From contig NW_024881303.1 of the NCBI RefSeq assembly GCF_018691265.1, forward strand, positions 9,045,777-9,109,776: 64,000 nt of DNA, read 5' to 3'. Origin of the DNA: Tyto alba (lineage: Eukaryota > Chordata > Aves > Strigiformes > Tytonidae). The notes beneath the pieces were generated by a model. That model did no database searches and was not told the origin of the DNA. It was given only the letters and a program-made list of their open reading frames with translations. The position numbers and the translations under genes are program-made. Below are positions 38,073-51,128 of this stretch, one piece after another (position 1 is the stretch's first letter; every line of letters starts with the position of its first letter).

Positions 38073-38639
38073 CTGACCTGGCAGAATTCACTTCAACTTG
38101 GGAACTTTGCAGAAAGCTATCCTGGCAAAAGGAGAGGGGAGGAGAGAGGGAGTTTCTTTTTTTTTTTTTTCCCTCTGTTTTTTCATTTCACTGCTGGGCT
38201 AGTAAGATGAATCTACTCCTCAAGAGGTCAGACAAACAGCAAACCAAGAGAAAGGCAGGGCTGCACAAGCAGGAGTGGGGAAGGAAAGACTGCTCCTTTG
38301 CCTGACTGCAAACTGTTAGATCAGATCAGCTCTATTCTTCCTGCAAGGAGGACTTCTAGCTACAGCTGAGACACTGGCTGGATAAAATCAGTGGATAAAA
38401 TTAGATTCAAGTCAGGCCACATGTCCTGTATGCAACCCTCTTCCCCCATCATCCCAAACTGTGGAGGAGTTTGCCCCCTGTCCAAACTCATTAAGAACCG
38501 TGGGGTATCTCTCTTCCCCTTGGTCTCCAAGCAAACCCTCCTTTGCCACCCAGGCAAGAAAAGCTACAAATAAGATTTAGCAAGAGAGCGGGATGACAGG
38601 CAGGAGGAGCCAGCATGAGGTGTCACAAAAACAACGTTA

Positions 38640-38715
38640 GGGTATGTATTGCCAGGGGGTTGAACTAGATGACCTTTAAAGGTCTCTTCCAACCCCAACT
38701 ATTCTATGATTCTGT
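38640..38715 (+). mobile_element. CR1 LINE 3' tip, plus orientation
   Basis: GGGGGTTGAACTAGATGACC, then TTTAAAGGTCTCTTCCAACC and the terminal repeat ATTCTATGATTCTG are the hallmark 3' end of CR1. Severely 5'-truncated. Confidence 0.9.
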
Positions 38716-40385
38716 TCTCTGGTGCTTGGAAGGCCCTGTTGCCACACTGTACTGGTGTGTTCTCCCACAGCACACTCCTGCACTCATCTCACTTCAGTTT
38801 CACTCTATATCAGCCTTCTCCTGCTTCTCAAACCACATACCTTTCCTACTTTTCTAGCCAGCTGATTCATGACCAACATCCACCCTCCCAAATGAAATGC
38901 CTTCCTCCTTCTATTCCCATTGCCTCATAGCGCAGAGAAGAGATACAGATTAAAATTTATGTGGTGGGAAAAAAATCAAAACCAATTAAAAAAAAAAAAA
39001 GCCACCACTTTCTCAAGGAAACCAACAAATAGAAGAATTCTAACCTAAAAGATTTCTCCATAATAAATGCAATAATAAAAAGTAAATGTCATATCCAGTG
39101 GACTTATGAAACAACAGCATCTTCTGTGCATTGCTGTTTTACTGAGCAGCTTTAGAACTGAGGTTCTCTGATGCAGAGATAGAACATTTTGGAAGGGGTT
39201 GAATTCCTAAAGTGGGGACATGACTTCTGCCTTCTCCCAGGAAAGCAGCTCAAGACTTTCAACCAAGATAAATCTTGAGGGACAGTGGATCTAGTATATT
39301 CCAAGACTAACTAATTAGGTTTGCTCTTCACCCAGCATCACTAGGAATTTAGGCAACATCTTAAATGCAGATAGGCTTTAAATGTAATAGAAGTTTAGAG
39401 AAAATCTGTGGCCAATCTATTAGCACAGAACATGTTCTTTTCATCTATTACCTTGCTAAAGCAAATGTAATGGAGGAAAGGGAAGTGGCAGAGCCTGATT
39501 TGCTTGAATCATTGAAAACTAAACCTCCAACTAAAAAAAAAGAAAAGCTATAATCTCAAAGAAGTCTGCCTGTCCACTTGAGGAGATCAACAAGGATAAT
39601 CAGCTGGGTGACTGACTGCAGTTTCACACTTGCTCTATTGAACTCTGCCCTGTATGTTGCCTGGTTTCTCAAAGCTGGAAGGACTGGACTTAGATTCCCT
39701 ATGAGAGGGGGAGAGCAATGGGGAAAGAGAGTAGTAGCAGAAAAGCAACTGGACTACTCTGTTTTTAAAAACTGCCTAGCACTACATAATACATTGGCAG
39801 AATAAAATCCAGTCTCCCGAGTCATTTGTCTCAACTGTTTTATACTTTTTTTTCCAAAAGGAGCCTGTTTCTTATGCTTTAGCATGTTAACTCAATAAGG
39901 TATGAGGCCAGACAGTCAAGGGAACTACATCTTTCAGTATTCCTCCTGTATTCATTCCTGGAGCACAGTTCAGGGCAAGGATTATACGGCTCGGTATAGC
40001 ATCAGGAAGTTAAATACAGAAGATACACAGCACCTAAGTGAAGACTGTCCTGGTGAGCTCAGTTGCAGGACTTTCAAACTACCACACACCTATTGTTTTT
40101 AATCTAATTGCTTATTAAACAATTTTGGTTTAACTGTTTATGGTCAACCTCTGTTCTAAGTCCATGCTTTTATACTATGTGGGGTCTGTAGTCATTTCTC
40201 TTTGTTTATTTGCAGAATACATATAAAACCCTGCTTGTCTGATCAAGATAGCAATCATTCAGAAGTTCTTTTTACTCTTCCAGAAATATTCTGCACAAAA
40301 AGCTCCAGATGATTTTTGTTTTTCTCTCAAGCTCATACTAGAAACACTTGTCTTTTTAGTTGCCTCTTCCCTTGCTTACTTTTGA

Positions 40386-40416
<31 letters not shown>
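40386..40416 (+). repeat. (CA)n microsatellite
   Basis: A 31-base ACAC run with one AA interruption near 40401. Confidence 0.95.
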
Positions 40417-42886
40417 AGCAGATCAAAACTTCCCAGCTTGTACTTGCATTTAGAGTGATCTCAGAAGTAGCTTCCCTGTTCCAATTATTGTTAAACAAAG
40501 GGGCACATCATTGTTCCCACTTTCAGCCAGAATGGAAAGCAACTAGCACACCCATCAGCTTCAAGGAGATTTTTACCTAGCCTTGAAGGATGTGAAAAGC
40601 AAGAAGCAACAATGGTTAGTTTTCAAAGGACAGCTTCCATCTAAAAGTCCAATAATGCAGAGTGCACTTGAAAGAATCAGGGCCTGGACACATAAAATCA
40701 GCACCCAAAATTGAGAGAAACCTGACATTTTAACCTTAATCTCTTTCTGTCATTTTCCTCATCTACAAGATGAAGGACAGAGCTCTGAGAGATCCTCACA
40801 TGCAACCAGGAGGCATGAAGAAAGATAAGAAAGGACATTCACAAAATCCACAGGATTTTGAACACTGAAAACAGCAGAGACAGCAGTCGTTTACTTCTGC
40901 TGCACCAGTTATGAATGTAATAAAGAGGGTGTTAGAGACTAGGAACAATGGCTCTAGTTGAGTGCAAGCAGCATTCCTACTTATCTCTGAAAGCTATTTT
41001 ATCTTGAATTGCCAAAAAATTAATGAACATTAGAGACATTTCAATTAATTTCCTATTTTGTCAGTCTCTGCCTGGGCAGCATTATGAAGACGTTGTGATA
41101 GCGATGGTAGGAATTAGGAAGGAATAGAACAGGCCTCTCAATAGAGGCCCATGCTGGAACAAATTTTACACATACAATAATGACTCTATTCAGTTATTCC
41201 ATACAGATGAAACCTTTGTAACACACAAACTAAAGACATCTGGATAGTTCATCTTTTTTGAGAGATTCAGAAAAAAAAGTCAGTAGTGTGTATATACGAA
41301 TACATAGTCAAAAGAACCAAGATATAAAAACGCATCCAGTCTAGGGCTAACAGAAAAATAGCCAAGAAGACAATAAGAGAGTCCACTGCCTGAAGAAGGA
41401 GGTAAAACATCAGAAATGGATTAGGGGGGAGAAATCTAGGGATGAAGGGCACAGCTTTTCACCAGTCTGCTTTTTTTTTTTTTTTTTTTTTGTGATTCTG
41501 AGTATGAAGTAGAGAACAAAACTGTCTTTACTTCTCCTGCTTCCCTATCTGCAGCATCCTCAAATTTATTCCAAAGTCTCTACTTATATTCTAAATTTCT
41601 GGCAACATTTCAATCAAGAGGGCACTGAACGTACTTGAAAGAGCCCCACAATCATTAATTGTCAAAAAAATTTTAGAATTTACCATATAGTCCCAGTTCA
41701 TTTTATATTAGAAAAGACCTTTAGGCTTCTGCACAGCCCACCCCACTTCCTTGCTCCACTGACAAAGAACGATTCCATGCAATTGCAGAGCCCACCACCA
41801 CCAAGTAGAAGAAAGCTTCAATGAGTGCTCACAAGGGTGGTTCATGCGAAGATGAGAGCAAAGGAAAAAATTTATCTTCCCAGCAAGAAGTAAAAGGCAT
41901 GCAAGGATCTGCATTTCATGGTCTTTCACCTCAGTTTCTCAGCACATCTCTCATAGGGGTACCATCTAGCAAAGCTAAATCAGGATCAGTATTTACAAGC
42001 ACTCATTAGGTTTTTTGAGAAGTTAAACTTGAGCACAATAGGTCCTTTAACTATTGGAAGTACATATGCTCCAAATGGCTAAACAGAGATCATGTCAGCT
42101 GTAAAGTTTCAACAGTGACAGCACTGACGACAAATGAAGTAGATTTATAGTGAAGGAGGCTGGAGGGAAACTATTTTCTCATACTCTACACCACGTTTCA
42201 TGTTATAGAACTGAAAAGCAGCTGCAGCTACCTGTATATCTCTGACTAAGTGACAGTCACTCATCTCCTGGGACCACAGATAAAATCTAGAAATATCAGT
42301 AGTCTGTGTCCTGTTACATCTTCACCGTGCTGATTTCTACTTCAGGCAAACACTGTCTCTGTGAAGCCAGCTGCTGAGATGCAAATATGAGAGTGCTTTA
42401 TTCCATCTCTGTTTTGCCTCTGTGCTCATTACTGAAACTTCAGCAGGTGCAAGAACCAGGAGATCTTTCTTTGGCACTTGCTGAATTGCTGTTGTTGCTG
42501 GGAAATGCACTAGTCAGAAATCCAGACAAGAACCCACACCAGGGCTAGTGAGACTCTCTCAAGCCAAGGCAGCAGACCTTTCCTGTGAGTGCTTTGAAAG
42601 ATATGAGCCTGTCTTTGGTAGCTAGCCCTCAATGCTGATGACTATTGTAGAAGTACCAGGAGGAATTGAGTGAATACTGCTGGTTAATCCACTCTCATCC
42701 AAATGTTAAACTAGATTTTTTTTTTTTTAAACTGTGTTCAGCACTGAAAGAAGAGCCTGTAATTCTGAAGCAGACAGATTTCTGTACAATGTGTTTGCAA
42801 CGTTCAAATTATTTCTGCCAATGCCTTCTGCAGTCTTGGAAGAAAGAGAAAGCCAGCACAATGAAGGATGCTTTTGTGTAATTTAC

Positions 42887-42948
42887 ATAGTTAGTTTCTG
42901 GCTGATATTTAAACTATTTCTCGCACATGCATTGTATATTCTGCATTG
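42887..42948 (-). CDS. Candidate gene exon (62 bases, weak)
   Basis: Only one of the three frames is open. It reads QCRIYNACARNSLNIS then QKLT and two bases, and joins in phase to exons on both sides. Acceptor (tgctggtcag) and donor (GTAAAT) are modest. It was chosen partly because it bridges phases, so it is weaker than its neighbours. Confidence 0.3.
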
Positions 42949-44680
42949 CTGACCAGCAAATTGCATTCAGCATCTAATTTGTTAAATGGTTTCCTCTGTC
43001 AAGAGAATGTTCCCACTGTAATAGTGATATTTTATCCTGTCAAAAAAATGATTAGGCTAAAACATCTTAGTAAATACCATAAACTACCCAATAACATCAA
43101 AAATTGAAGATGTACAAAGGCTATCCAATTACTCAGGAAACTTCTAAATTTTCAGGTAACAGAACTCATTTTCTGCTTGAATGAGTAATCAAGGAAATAT
43201 CATTTTCTTTTATATTGATCACAGTATAAGGCACAGCCTAAGGACAGGAGCATAAAATGGTCTATTACATTTTCTTTATTAGTGTTAGAAAATCATTTTC
43301 AAAACTATTTCACTGATTTTTTTCTGAGAAAGGAACCTCCTTTCTAGATATTTTTGTGACCTGTCTCCAAATTCTTAGCTGTGTAAAACTGTCTCCACTG
43401 GAAGGGCATGGTCTCTCTGAGAAGTTCTGTCCTTGCTGAAGTCAGTGGAAGTCTTGCCATTAAATTCACCAGGGCCAGGATCTCTACTTCCATCTGGGAT
43501 TAAACTGCTGGAAAATTAGCATCCAAAATCCAGAATAATCCCAAGACTTCATTGACAAGGCTTTATTTGCATTCTGTGCCAAAAATAACCAAAGGAGAGC
43601 AAACACAAACAGCATATTCAGGTTTCCAACATCTAAATGTCCTGAAGCCAGTTAGCCGAGCTCACTGAAACAAATGAGATTTTAAATCACCATAAGAGGT
43701 TTTGATTTGAAGGCTGCTTGTAGACTACTTCTGTGCCTCAGGGAAACTAAAACCACCCCTGGGATGTTAGAGGGATTCTAAGAGCAGCCCCAGCAGTGCC
43801 AAGTTTCTTTCCCTTGACCGCACCTCTCTTGCCAAGATCCACTCATGTCACAGGGTGAGTACCACGAGAGTGGAGCACAGTTATGCCAAACTCCACTCTT
43901 ATAAGTGAAACAGCCTTGATTAAACATGTCTTCCAGAGCTGGAATACACTACTAACATGTATAATCAGAAATATATCGGCTTGAAGGTGATCTGAAGGTA
44001 GCAAAAATATTTTTCCCCAGAAGTGATATTTCATAGCTTTGGGGAAACAGACTGTTTTATCATGACGTAGCATGCAGTAAGACTGGACTTGCCCACTGTT
44101 TCCTGAGTTGCATTTTCGGGAAGGAAAAACACATGTATTAGACCTACATGTAATAGACCTAATTATCTCCTGACTCCAACTTGCACTCTTTTTGATTTTT
44201 TCTTCATTTTTGTTCCTTCCAATTTCCACACACTGTGAGAAGTGGATTAGGCTACTAGGACAATTTATACAATCTTAATTGGAAAAGCACACTGTAAGTA
44301 CTTTCCATGTTCTGAAATATGAGATATTTAATCTAAATACAAGTTTGTTTAAATGACTTTCTAAACTGTGAGTATTTGCTTATTGCCTTATAATTAATCC
44401 TAAAATATTTTACATAGTTTGTAATCCCTAGGTTTCTTTCACAAAAAGCCTAAGGCATGTTCCTTAATACAAATGCATTTTTTGTGGATAAGGAGATAAT
44501 AGCTGGCAATAAGTGAGAACTTTCCTGCTTTTTCTTTCTTCTCCTAGTAATAAATTTGAAGTTCTTTGGTACATTTACAATGACAGTAACTGGATGTTTT
44601 TCATCCAACAGGTCATGTTCCCGGAAGTATCATAAAGAGCAATGAGGCAGAGATAAGAAAGATATTGAACATTTTCTTAC
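42949..44680 (-). other. Candidate-gene intron
   Basis: Contains the third copy of the ancient dispersed repeat (43436-43484). A 128-codon open minus frame at 43843-44229 has no convincing splice sites and was not accepted. Confidence 0.5.
43436..43484 (+). repeat. Ancient amniote interspersed repeat fragment (copy 3)
   Basis: The block gaagtcagtggaagtcttgcc..attaaattcaccagggccagg matches the widely dispersed 'AAGTCAATGGGAGTCTTGCC' theme of old amniote repeats. Same orientation as the copies near 1331 and 31041. Confidence 0.5.
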
Positions 44681-44756
44681 AATGAGAAAGAAAATTTTGC
44701 TTCTGAACACTTGGAACAACTTTGCATCTCTTATAATCATCATTATCCAGCTGCAC
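44681..44756 (-). CDS. Candidate gene exon (76 bases)
   Basis: Acceptor gcatcttcag and donor ATT|GTAAGA. One base completes a split Arg from the 44.9-kb exon, then 25 codons read CSWIMMIIRDAKLFQVFRSK and on to FFLI. Another frame is also open (VQLDNDDYKRCKV), so frame choice depends on the preceding phase. It ends in phase 0. Confidence 0.45.
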
Positions 44757-44807
44757 CTGAAGATGCACCCAACTTAACAATAAGGCGGCTTGAAGCATAA
44801 AATTAAA

Positions 44808-44850
44808 CATACATATGTATACACACACATATATCTATACACACATACTT
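44808..44850 (+). repeat. TA/CA-rich simple repeat
   Basis: Alternating purine-pyrimidine tract (acatatgtatacacacacat and onward). It lies between two candidate-gene exons. Confidence 0.85.
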
Positions 44851-44931
44851 ATATTTTTTACTTGTTTCTACATATAATTCAATATATAATTCTAAGTATA
44901 GTTCTGCAAGTACAAAACAAAGAACATCCAC

Positions 44932-45128
44932 CTAGGTGTTTCTCCAAGTTTCTGGATCTCCAGCTGGTCACTTGTGATAATTTCTTCTTCTAACTCCTGT
45001 TCAGACACAATAGAGTGGGAGTCATGAAAGTGTGCAGATAAATAGGCAAAGAGGAGGAGGGTTTCTTTTTGAATACTGCTTGCTTTTTTAACATCCAGCC
45101 TCCCAAAGGAAGGATGGCAGTGTAAGAA
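44932..45128 (-). CDS. Candidate gene exon (197 bases)
   Basis: Open for 65 codons plus two bases in the phase required by the 46.1-kb exon. It starts FLHCHPSFGRLDVKK, then carries a hydrophobic LLLFAYL and the acidic EQELEEEIITSDQ, and ends LGETP. The donor is AG|GTGGAT (moderate) and the acceptor atggag is preceded by a mixed pyrimidine tract. Its composition looks coding. No family is recognised. Confidence 0.5.
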
Positions 45129-46060
45129 CTCCATTACAAGACCAAATGCAATAAGCAAGTAAGTGAGAGGAGTGTATTTAAAAATAAATCTCTGAATCTA
45201 CATCTAAGTGAGATTAGCATTGCAAGTCTATAAGTGCTATCAAGCAAACAACCATTCCTCTAACATTTTGTACTTTAAATGTCTTAAGGAAAATAAATAC
45301 TCTGATTTTGTAATATGCTTTTAATTAGATATTTTTAAATTTGCCACATATGGAAAGAATGCAGTTATTAATGACCACATTACATTAAGCTGGGCTACTG
45401 GACTAAAGTCTACCAGGAACTGACAGAAGTTCAAAGGCCATCCATTCATTAAATTTAAAGCATGAGAGAAATATATGTAGTTCTTCACTGGCTAAATGAT
45501 GGAAATCTTACCAAGCATATTTTCTTGCATGAAATTTGACATTCACTTGCTTGTACTACCCTGGATCAAAATAATCTAATTACAAAAATACACAAGAAGA
45601 ACCAACAAATAGCTCCTATATTGTGATTTATGTTAACCACCATTGCAGATATTAAGGTCATATATTCTTGAGGCCTCAGAAATGCTTAATTTGGTCCAGA
45701 TATTTGAGGCAGAGACCAAATGAACTGAAAGTAGCACAGAGCCTACCTAAAATATGTCTCTAAGATGGGAGTGCAGCAGAATTCTAGGATTTCTGCAAGA
45801 CAACTGGTCAGTGAAGGGTAGTGTCAGAAAGTTAATTGGAATGTAATTAGAATTCAGAGTTCCTGATGTTAATTCCTCTCTTTAGGGTTTATGCATATTC
45901 TTAACCAGCTTTAAACAATGAGAACATATGGGATGAAATTAACCACTTTAAGAGATCTTAAGAGATTTTTTTTCCAGTTTAACAGCCATTCTTCTGGAAT
46001 ACACTCTTTCTCTTCCTATGTAAGATATTCAAATTCAACAGCAATAGGGATGAACCTTAC

Positions 46061-46173
46061 TGACTCCCTGGCAATTTCAAAGAAAGCTGGTAGACTTTGA
46101 GAAGACATTGATGTGGACCAGAATATTACTGCTGGTGGTACCCACAGTGTGAAGTCTCTCTCAAAAATTACAC
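46061..46173 (-). CDS. Candidate gene exon (113 bases)
   Basis: Strong acceptor (a long pyrimidine tract ending ttcccag) and a GTAAGG donor. The frame reads VIFERDFTLWVPPAV and continues to FEIARES. Two of the three frames stop at once, so the open frame fits the phase left by the 56.8-kb exon (split Gly). The exon ends in phase 0. Confidence 0.5.
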
Positions 46174-49100
46174 CTGGGAAGTCAGACAGAAGGAAAAGCT
46201 TAGCAAAAAAAGGTGGCACAATTACTTCATTTCCTGGGGTCTGAGTTCCGTTCTCTGTGTTTTATCCCCTAGAACACTTCCTCTGACCAGATCCACAACT
46301 ACATGTATTTATTTTACTATATCTTTTCTGTAGGTTTACTTTCTTGACCAAGCTCACAAGATATTTTTAACTCTCCTATATGTTGTGAGAATGATGAATG
46401 TTAGAAAGATGTCACAGCAGTGGGTGTTGGTATAGAAAAATTGTGAGACTGAACTAGGGCAGAACAGTGAGAAGAGAGTTAAGATGAACATAATTATAGA
46501 CACGTTCTAATAATCCTATTCATAAGGTTTACCTATTTACTGAACCTTTGGTCAGTCTTCATCTCTCTACATTCCTCAGGAAAAGAACCTGTTTTGTCTT
46601 AAGCTTAAAACATCCACAATATTTTGAACATCTGCAGTCTTGATACAAATAAATAGAAAGGCAATGGGAAAGAGAGCTACTCTCTCTGCTGTAAATAAGA
46701 GCAAAGCCAGACATAGAATCCAGTCTCATATTTTGATCCCTTGAAACTAGTGCCCGTATCATCCCAATTCTGACTTTATTGAAAGTATTTCCTGACATCC
46801 AGATTGCTCTGATGCTAAAAAACCCCAATGGTTTGAAAGTTCTAATTCATTAAGTAACTGCAACAGTTACTCTACTTACCTAATGTTTACATCTGATACA
46901 AACAATTATACTTATATTAAAGCATATTATCTTTGTAACATATTCAGGTGATGCCAGCAAGCTGTAGTGAACCAGTGAACATGGTTACTTTCACAGCGAT
47001 GTACTAATAATAGTAGTGGTATGAAAGCAGTGAGACTTACTAGAATGAATTTTAATAAAAGATCAAGACTGTTTTTAATTAAACTTCTAAAATTGTTTTT
47101 TGTTCATTTTTTAAAACTCTGGATAAATCAAGTCCTGACTGCCTTGTAAAGGAACAATAGAGTTCTTGTGACTCCTCTTTTACAAACAGTACTTTTCTTC
47201 TGCAATGTATTGTAACTCTCTTTGTGACAAAAATCATTCTTTCAGGTTGCTGAAGAAGTCTCTTAAAAACTACTTAAGCCACCATCATATGAACAGAGAG
47301 TCAACTTGTATTAGCTAGAGCACCCAAAGACTGTTTAATAAGTTCTTAGTCTCTTAAGAGACCTTAATGGTTTGCTTTAATAGCAATACAGAGAAAAAAA
47401 ACGTACCTGGCTTTTTTTTTTTTTTCCTCATCTTGCTATTTCTTCAAGTGCTCTTTTGGCTGAGTGCAGCTCATTAGTGACCGCTTCCAGCATATGCTGT
47501 CTACATCTCTCTCCATTTCATAGTCTGTGGAGACTTGTTCTGTTTTCAAACTGACCACCTCCTTTCCAGATACTTCTTTTTCTCTAGTCTTCTAAAACCC
47601 TTCCAAAATATTTAGGGTTTTGCTGTGACTTTTTTCTGCAAAATATATTACATAAAGACAGGAAATAAATCAGAAATAGCATTCAAACATTCAAATTGTG
47701 AACAAGGAGCTAAATTCCCCAAACTAGTGGTTTTGTTAGACACATCTTTAGTGTAATTAATCCAATAAGCAGTTTAAAGTGGAAAGAATAAGATGGGGAA
47801 AATCTTCAAATTATTATCAAAATTTTGAGAAATATGTAGGTGCTAGAAGAAACAGATGTACCTACTGATTTGCTGGAAGCACCTGTGGCCAAATGGAGAC
47901 ATCTTGTTCCAGACAATACAGATTTGGGTTAAAATGTTAAAACTGCATTGGCTGATTGTTTTTGCTCACTGCTGTAATTTGGGTAGCACTGTGCTCAGTC
48001 ACTTGACTTGAAAAGAGCTGCCTAAAATTGTCTGCCGTGGTGCTACTGTGTTAGCAATCTGCAGCAATGTCCTCCACCTGGTCAGTATAATAGGATTGCT
48101 GTACTTAATGTTCAGATTGTAAATTGAGCCTGTAGCTGTTGATTTGGTATCTTCCTTTCACTGAGCTATTCATGAAGTTTCTCAGAACCATCTTGAGTTT
48201 TGAGGTCCTGAGGAATTTTCAGCATTCAAACAAACTTGTTCCCCTTCATCTTTCTCAGGCTGCTTAAATATCCTCTTGTATTTGTTTATCTGCTGTTCTG
48301 CACATTTATTTCCCTCCCTTTGGAAATCTTACCCTTATTATGAGAATTAATTTTATACAGCATGTGTTATGAAAAACTTTAATTCCTCCTGTTGACATTT
48401 GACACCTCTTCCCTAAAACAAAGACAACCTGGATAGGTTTGAATGAAAGGGCAGGATGACACACTTGTTTCTCAACATACATATATTATTATTCCAAAGT
48501 GCTTTCATGCATTTATTAATTTACTGTTTTAGTAACAACTAATGGTTTATATGATGTTTGGGAAGTAAACCAGAATTGTTTCTAAGCACTGAAATTGTCC
48601 TAGTGCTCTAGCAATCTCTGAGAAAATCAGCCTGTTCCTGCTGTAAAACAGTAGGAAGACCCAACTTTCCTCCATGATGAGGCACATGAGGAAAATTTTG
48701 CCAAAGACCTGTATGAGATTCATGTGTGATGTGCTCCCTCTCTGTTCTCAGATGAGATTACCAAAGGCAGATGTTTTTTTCAACTGTACTGATCAGATTT
48801 TTCATCTGAATTCTGCTCTAAGAAAACTCACCTTAATATATGGAACTTATTGTTGCCTTTTTAGTAGTACTTCACAACCCGCTATTGTATCTGAAGTACT
48901 TGCATATTAAAGTTACAGATTTCTATACCCTTTAGGAAGGGTTTGTAATTGAAAGAGGAATATATGTTTGTATTTTTAACTAATGAGTATTTATTAGAGT
49001 CATAATCCACTTCTCCATGTATTATGTTTCTGCTCTTCCAGTTCCTACATGGTTTCCCATGGAATCACAGCAAGTGACACAAGATGACTGCAGCCTGGTC

Positions 49101-50334
49101 ATACTGGTTTGCCACCATAAGATAGGAGGAACCAATCAGACTGGATTTTGCTTGTGAAATTGAAAATTTACACTGACTTTCCCTGTAGGTTAGATGTACA
49201 ATTTGCACTGGCAGAGATAGTCTGGCCTTGTTCATTGAGCTGCTCCACTTTTTCCAAGAACACGATAAGAATCCAGAGCTCTGTTAAACTAAACTCCCTA
49301 AACTCCCTCATCTTCAGCATCCACCACCTTTCTTCCATATATGTTGTACAGTATACAACATTAAATTAATTTTGCCATTGTTCTAACCAAGATTACTAAG
49401 AAATCAGCTAATAGTCTCTATCTTTTAGAAATCTGCTTAGTGTTTTCCTTCCTTTTTGGATCCCCTTATCTTTAAGGCATGTTATCTCAGATTTTATGCA
49501 AAGACACCGATGATGTCTACTGTATCTATAAGAAATGTCATCAAAATGTTAACCCCAAAGCATCACACTAGAAATGGAAATACTTTGATTCTATTTTATT
49601 ATTCAATTAAATCAAGTTAAAAGATGTACCTAGACATAAAGAATATAATGAGATGTTCCTCTATACTCTGCACAGCAGCAGAGGGAATAGAGAAGATGGA
49701 TACAAGCAGAAAGACCTCCAAATCAACAGAAGTACCACATGTATTTACTCTTTACCTTCTCACAGAGCCTTGTGTAACACCCTCGAAGAAATAGATGTAT
49801 GTAATTGGATGAAGCATCAGAGAAAGTAATAGACAATAGAAATGAGAAGAGTCATAAAGAATAATGAAAAAAAGCAGTAATGGAAAAAATGTGCTGAAAG
49901 AAAAGTGTAACGGAGTTCCCAGTTCATTCGCTCACTGGGCTCTTCTTTTGCTTTGTCAAAATCTGCCACTTCTCCCTGACAGTGTTGAGTGTTTCAAAAC
50001 CCATATGAAATCTGAGAGTTGCCAGTGCCTTAAGAGCTGGTCCCCTCCTGCTTTATACCCAGTGTCACTGCCTCATCAAGGCTAAATGCAGTATAAATTA
50101 GTCAATGGGATGTCAGAGCTGCTATTGCCAGAATTAGACAGTGGTTTTAACAAGATCCACTGTTCTTCATTTTTAATCTTGTTCTCTCTGCATGCCAACT
50201 TTCTTCCTCAAGCTTTCTTTTCTGAGTATTTCAAATTTTTTAAATACATCTCTGGAATTACAAGTTGTCCTCAGAGCCTTGTGGGAGGGATCTCACTGCT
50301 ATTCTAGACAACAGGTTTGTGATGGAATTTTTTT

Positions 50335-50765
50335 AGAATAACTGAATAATTTAGGACATCTGGTCCAACTCCGCTGCTCAAAGCAGGGTCCTCTGTAGTT
50401 ACATTAGGTTGCTCTGGGCAAATTCTGAGTAACTCCAAGGACTGAGGTTCCAGATCCCCTCTGGGCTGCTTGTAACAGTGCCAGTTCAGTCTCACAGTGA
50501 AGAATTTTTCTCCTTATGTCTGATTGGAATTTTCCTTGCTGCAATTTGTTTCTGATGCTTCTTGTCCTTTCACTGTTCACATGAAAGGAGAGTCTGGCTG
50601 TGTTTTCTACTCAGTGTTTATAGGGGTATTTGAATTAGATTAATTAGATCATCCTTTCCTCTTCTTCATGCTGAAAAAAACGCTCCGTTGGCTTCTACTT
50701 GTGCGTCATTTGCTCCATCCCTCTAATCACCTTGGTGGTTATTTGCTGGGCTCAACGTAAGGTGG
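50335..50765 (-). mobile_element. CR1 LINE 3' fragment, minus orientation
   Basis: Plus-strand reading AGAATAACTGAATAATTTAGG, then CATCTGGTCCAACTCC and GCTGCTCAAAGCAGGGTC is the reverse of a CR1 3' end. It continues through decayed CACAGTGAAGAATTTTTCTCC and ATTTGCTGGGCTCAAC-type blocks. A short deletion separates the terminal repeat from the CATCTGGTCC block. The 5' side of the element abuts the LTR at 50775. Confidence 0.8.
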
Positions 50766-50774
50766 CTGGAGGGC

Positions 50775-51128
50775 TGTTACAATGCATCAGTTCTCTCTGG
50801 TACTGGATTGTGTGAGCCGACACAGGCAGGACGCAGGAACATCCACAAAACCACAGGTGAAATGCAAAGAGTAAATTTATTCTCATTACCCCACGACCCA
50901 GGGGATCTCTGCAGAAGCACCTGGGCAGAGGCACACACACAGAGACGCAGGCACCACAGAGCTCAGTCCTTGCTAGCCAGAAAGTGAAGAAAAGATCCCA
51001 AACCTGCTGCTTTTGTCTGTATATATCAGGGATTTTCACAGGCGTAGTTTTCCACTGTGCTTTGATCTTTCCCACAGCAGGGCAGGAATCTCAAGGATGT
51101 GCAGCAATGTGCCTCTGAGTCTGTCACA
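50775..51128 (-). mobile_element. Probable solo LTR, minus orientation
   Basis: On the minus strand a 354-bp segment begins TGTGACAGACTCAGAGG and ends GATGCATTGTAACA. It has TG..CA ends, a TATA-like atatatac (complement of 51019-51026) and AATAAA (complement of 50876-50881) followed by a pyrimidine-rich U5-like end. Flanks GGCC/GCCC (minus strand) could be an imperfect 4-bp target duplication. No retroviral genes are adjacent. The family is not identified. Confidence 0.6.

Larger units (their letters stand above)
36220..42886 (-). other. Candidate-gene intron carrying the solo LTR
   Basis: Holds the ERVL-type solo LTR (37463-38072), a CR1 3' tip (38640-38715), a CA microsatellite (40386-40416) and a T21 tract (41471-41491). 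The rest is AT-rich with no supported exon. Confidence 0.6.

Noticed and set aside
43843..44229. 128-codon minus-strand frame
   Set aside because: There is no acceptor/donor pair compatible with the flanking candidate exons, and residue composition is not clearly coding.
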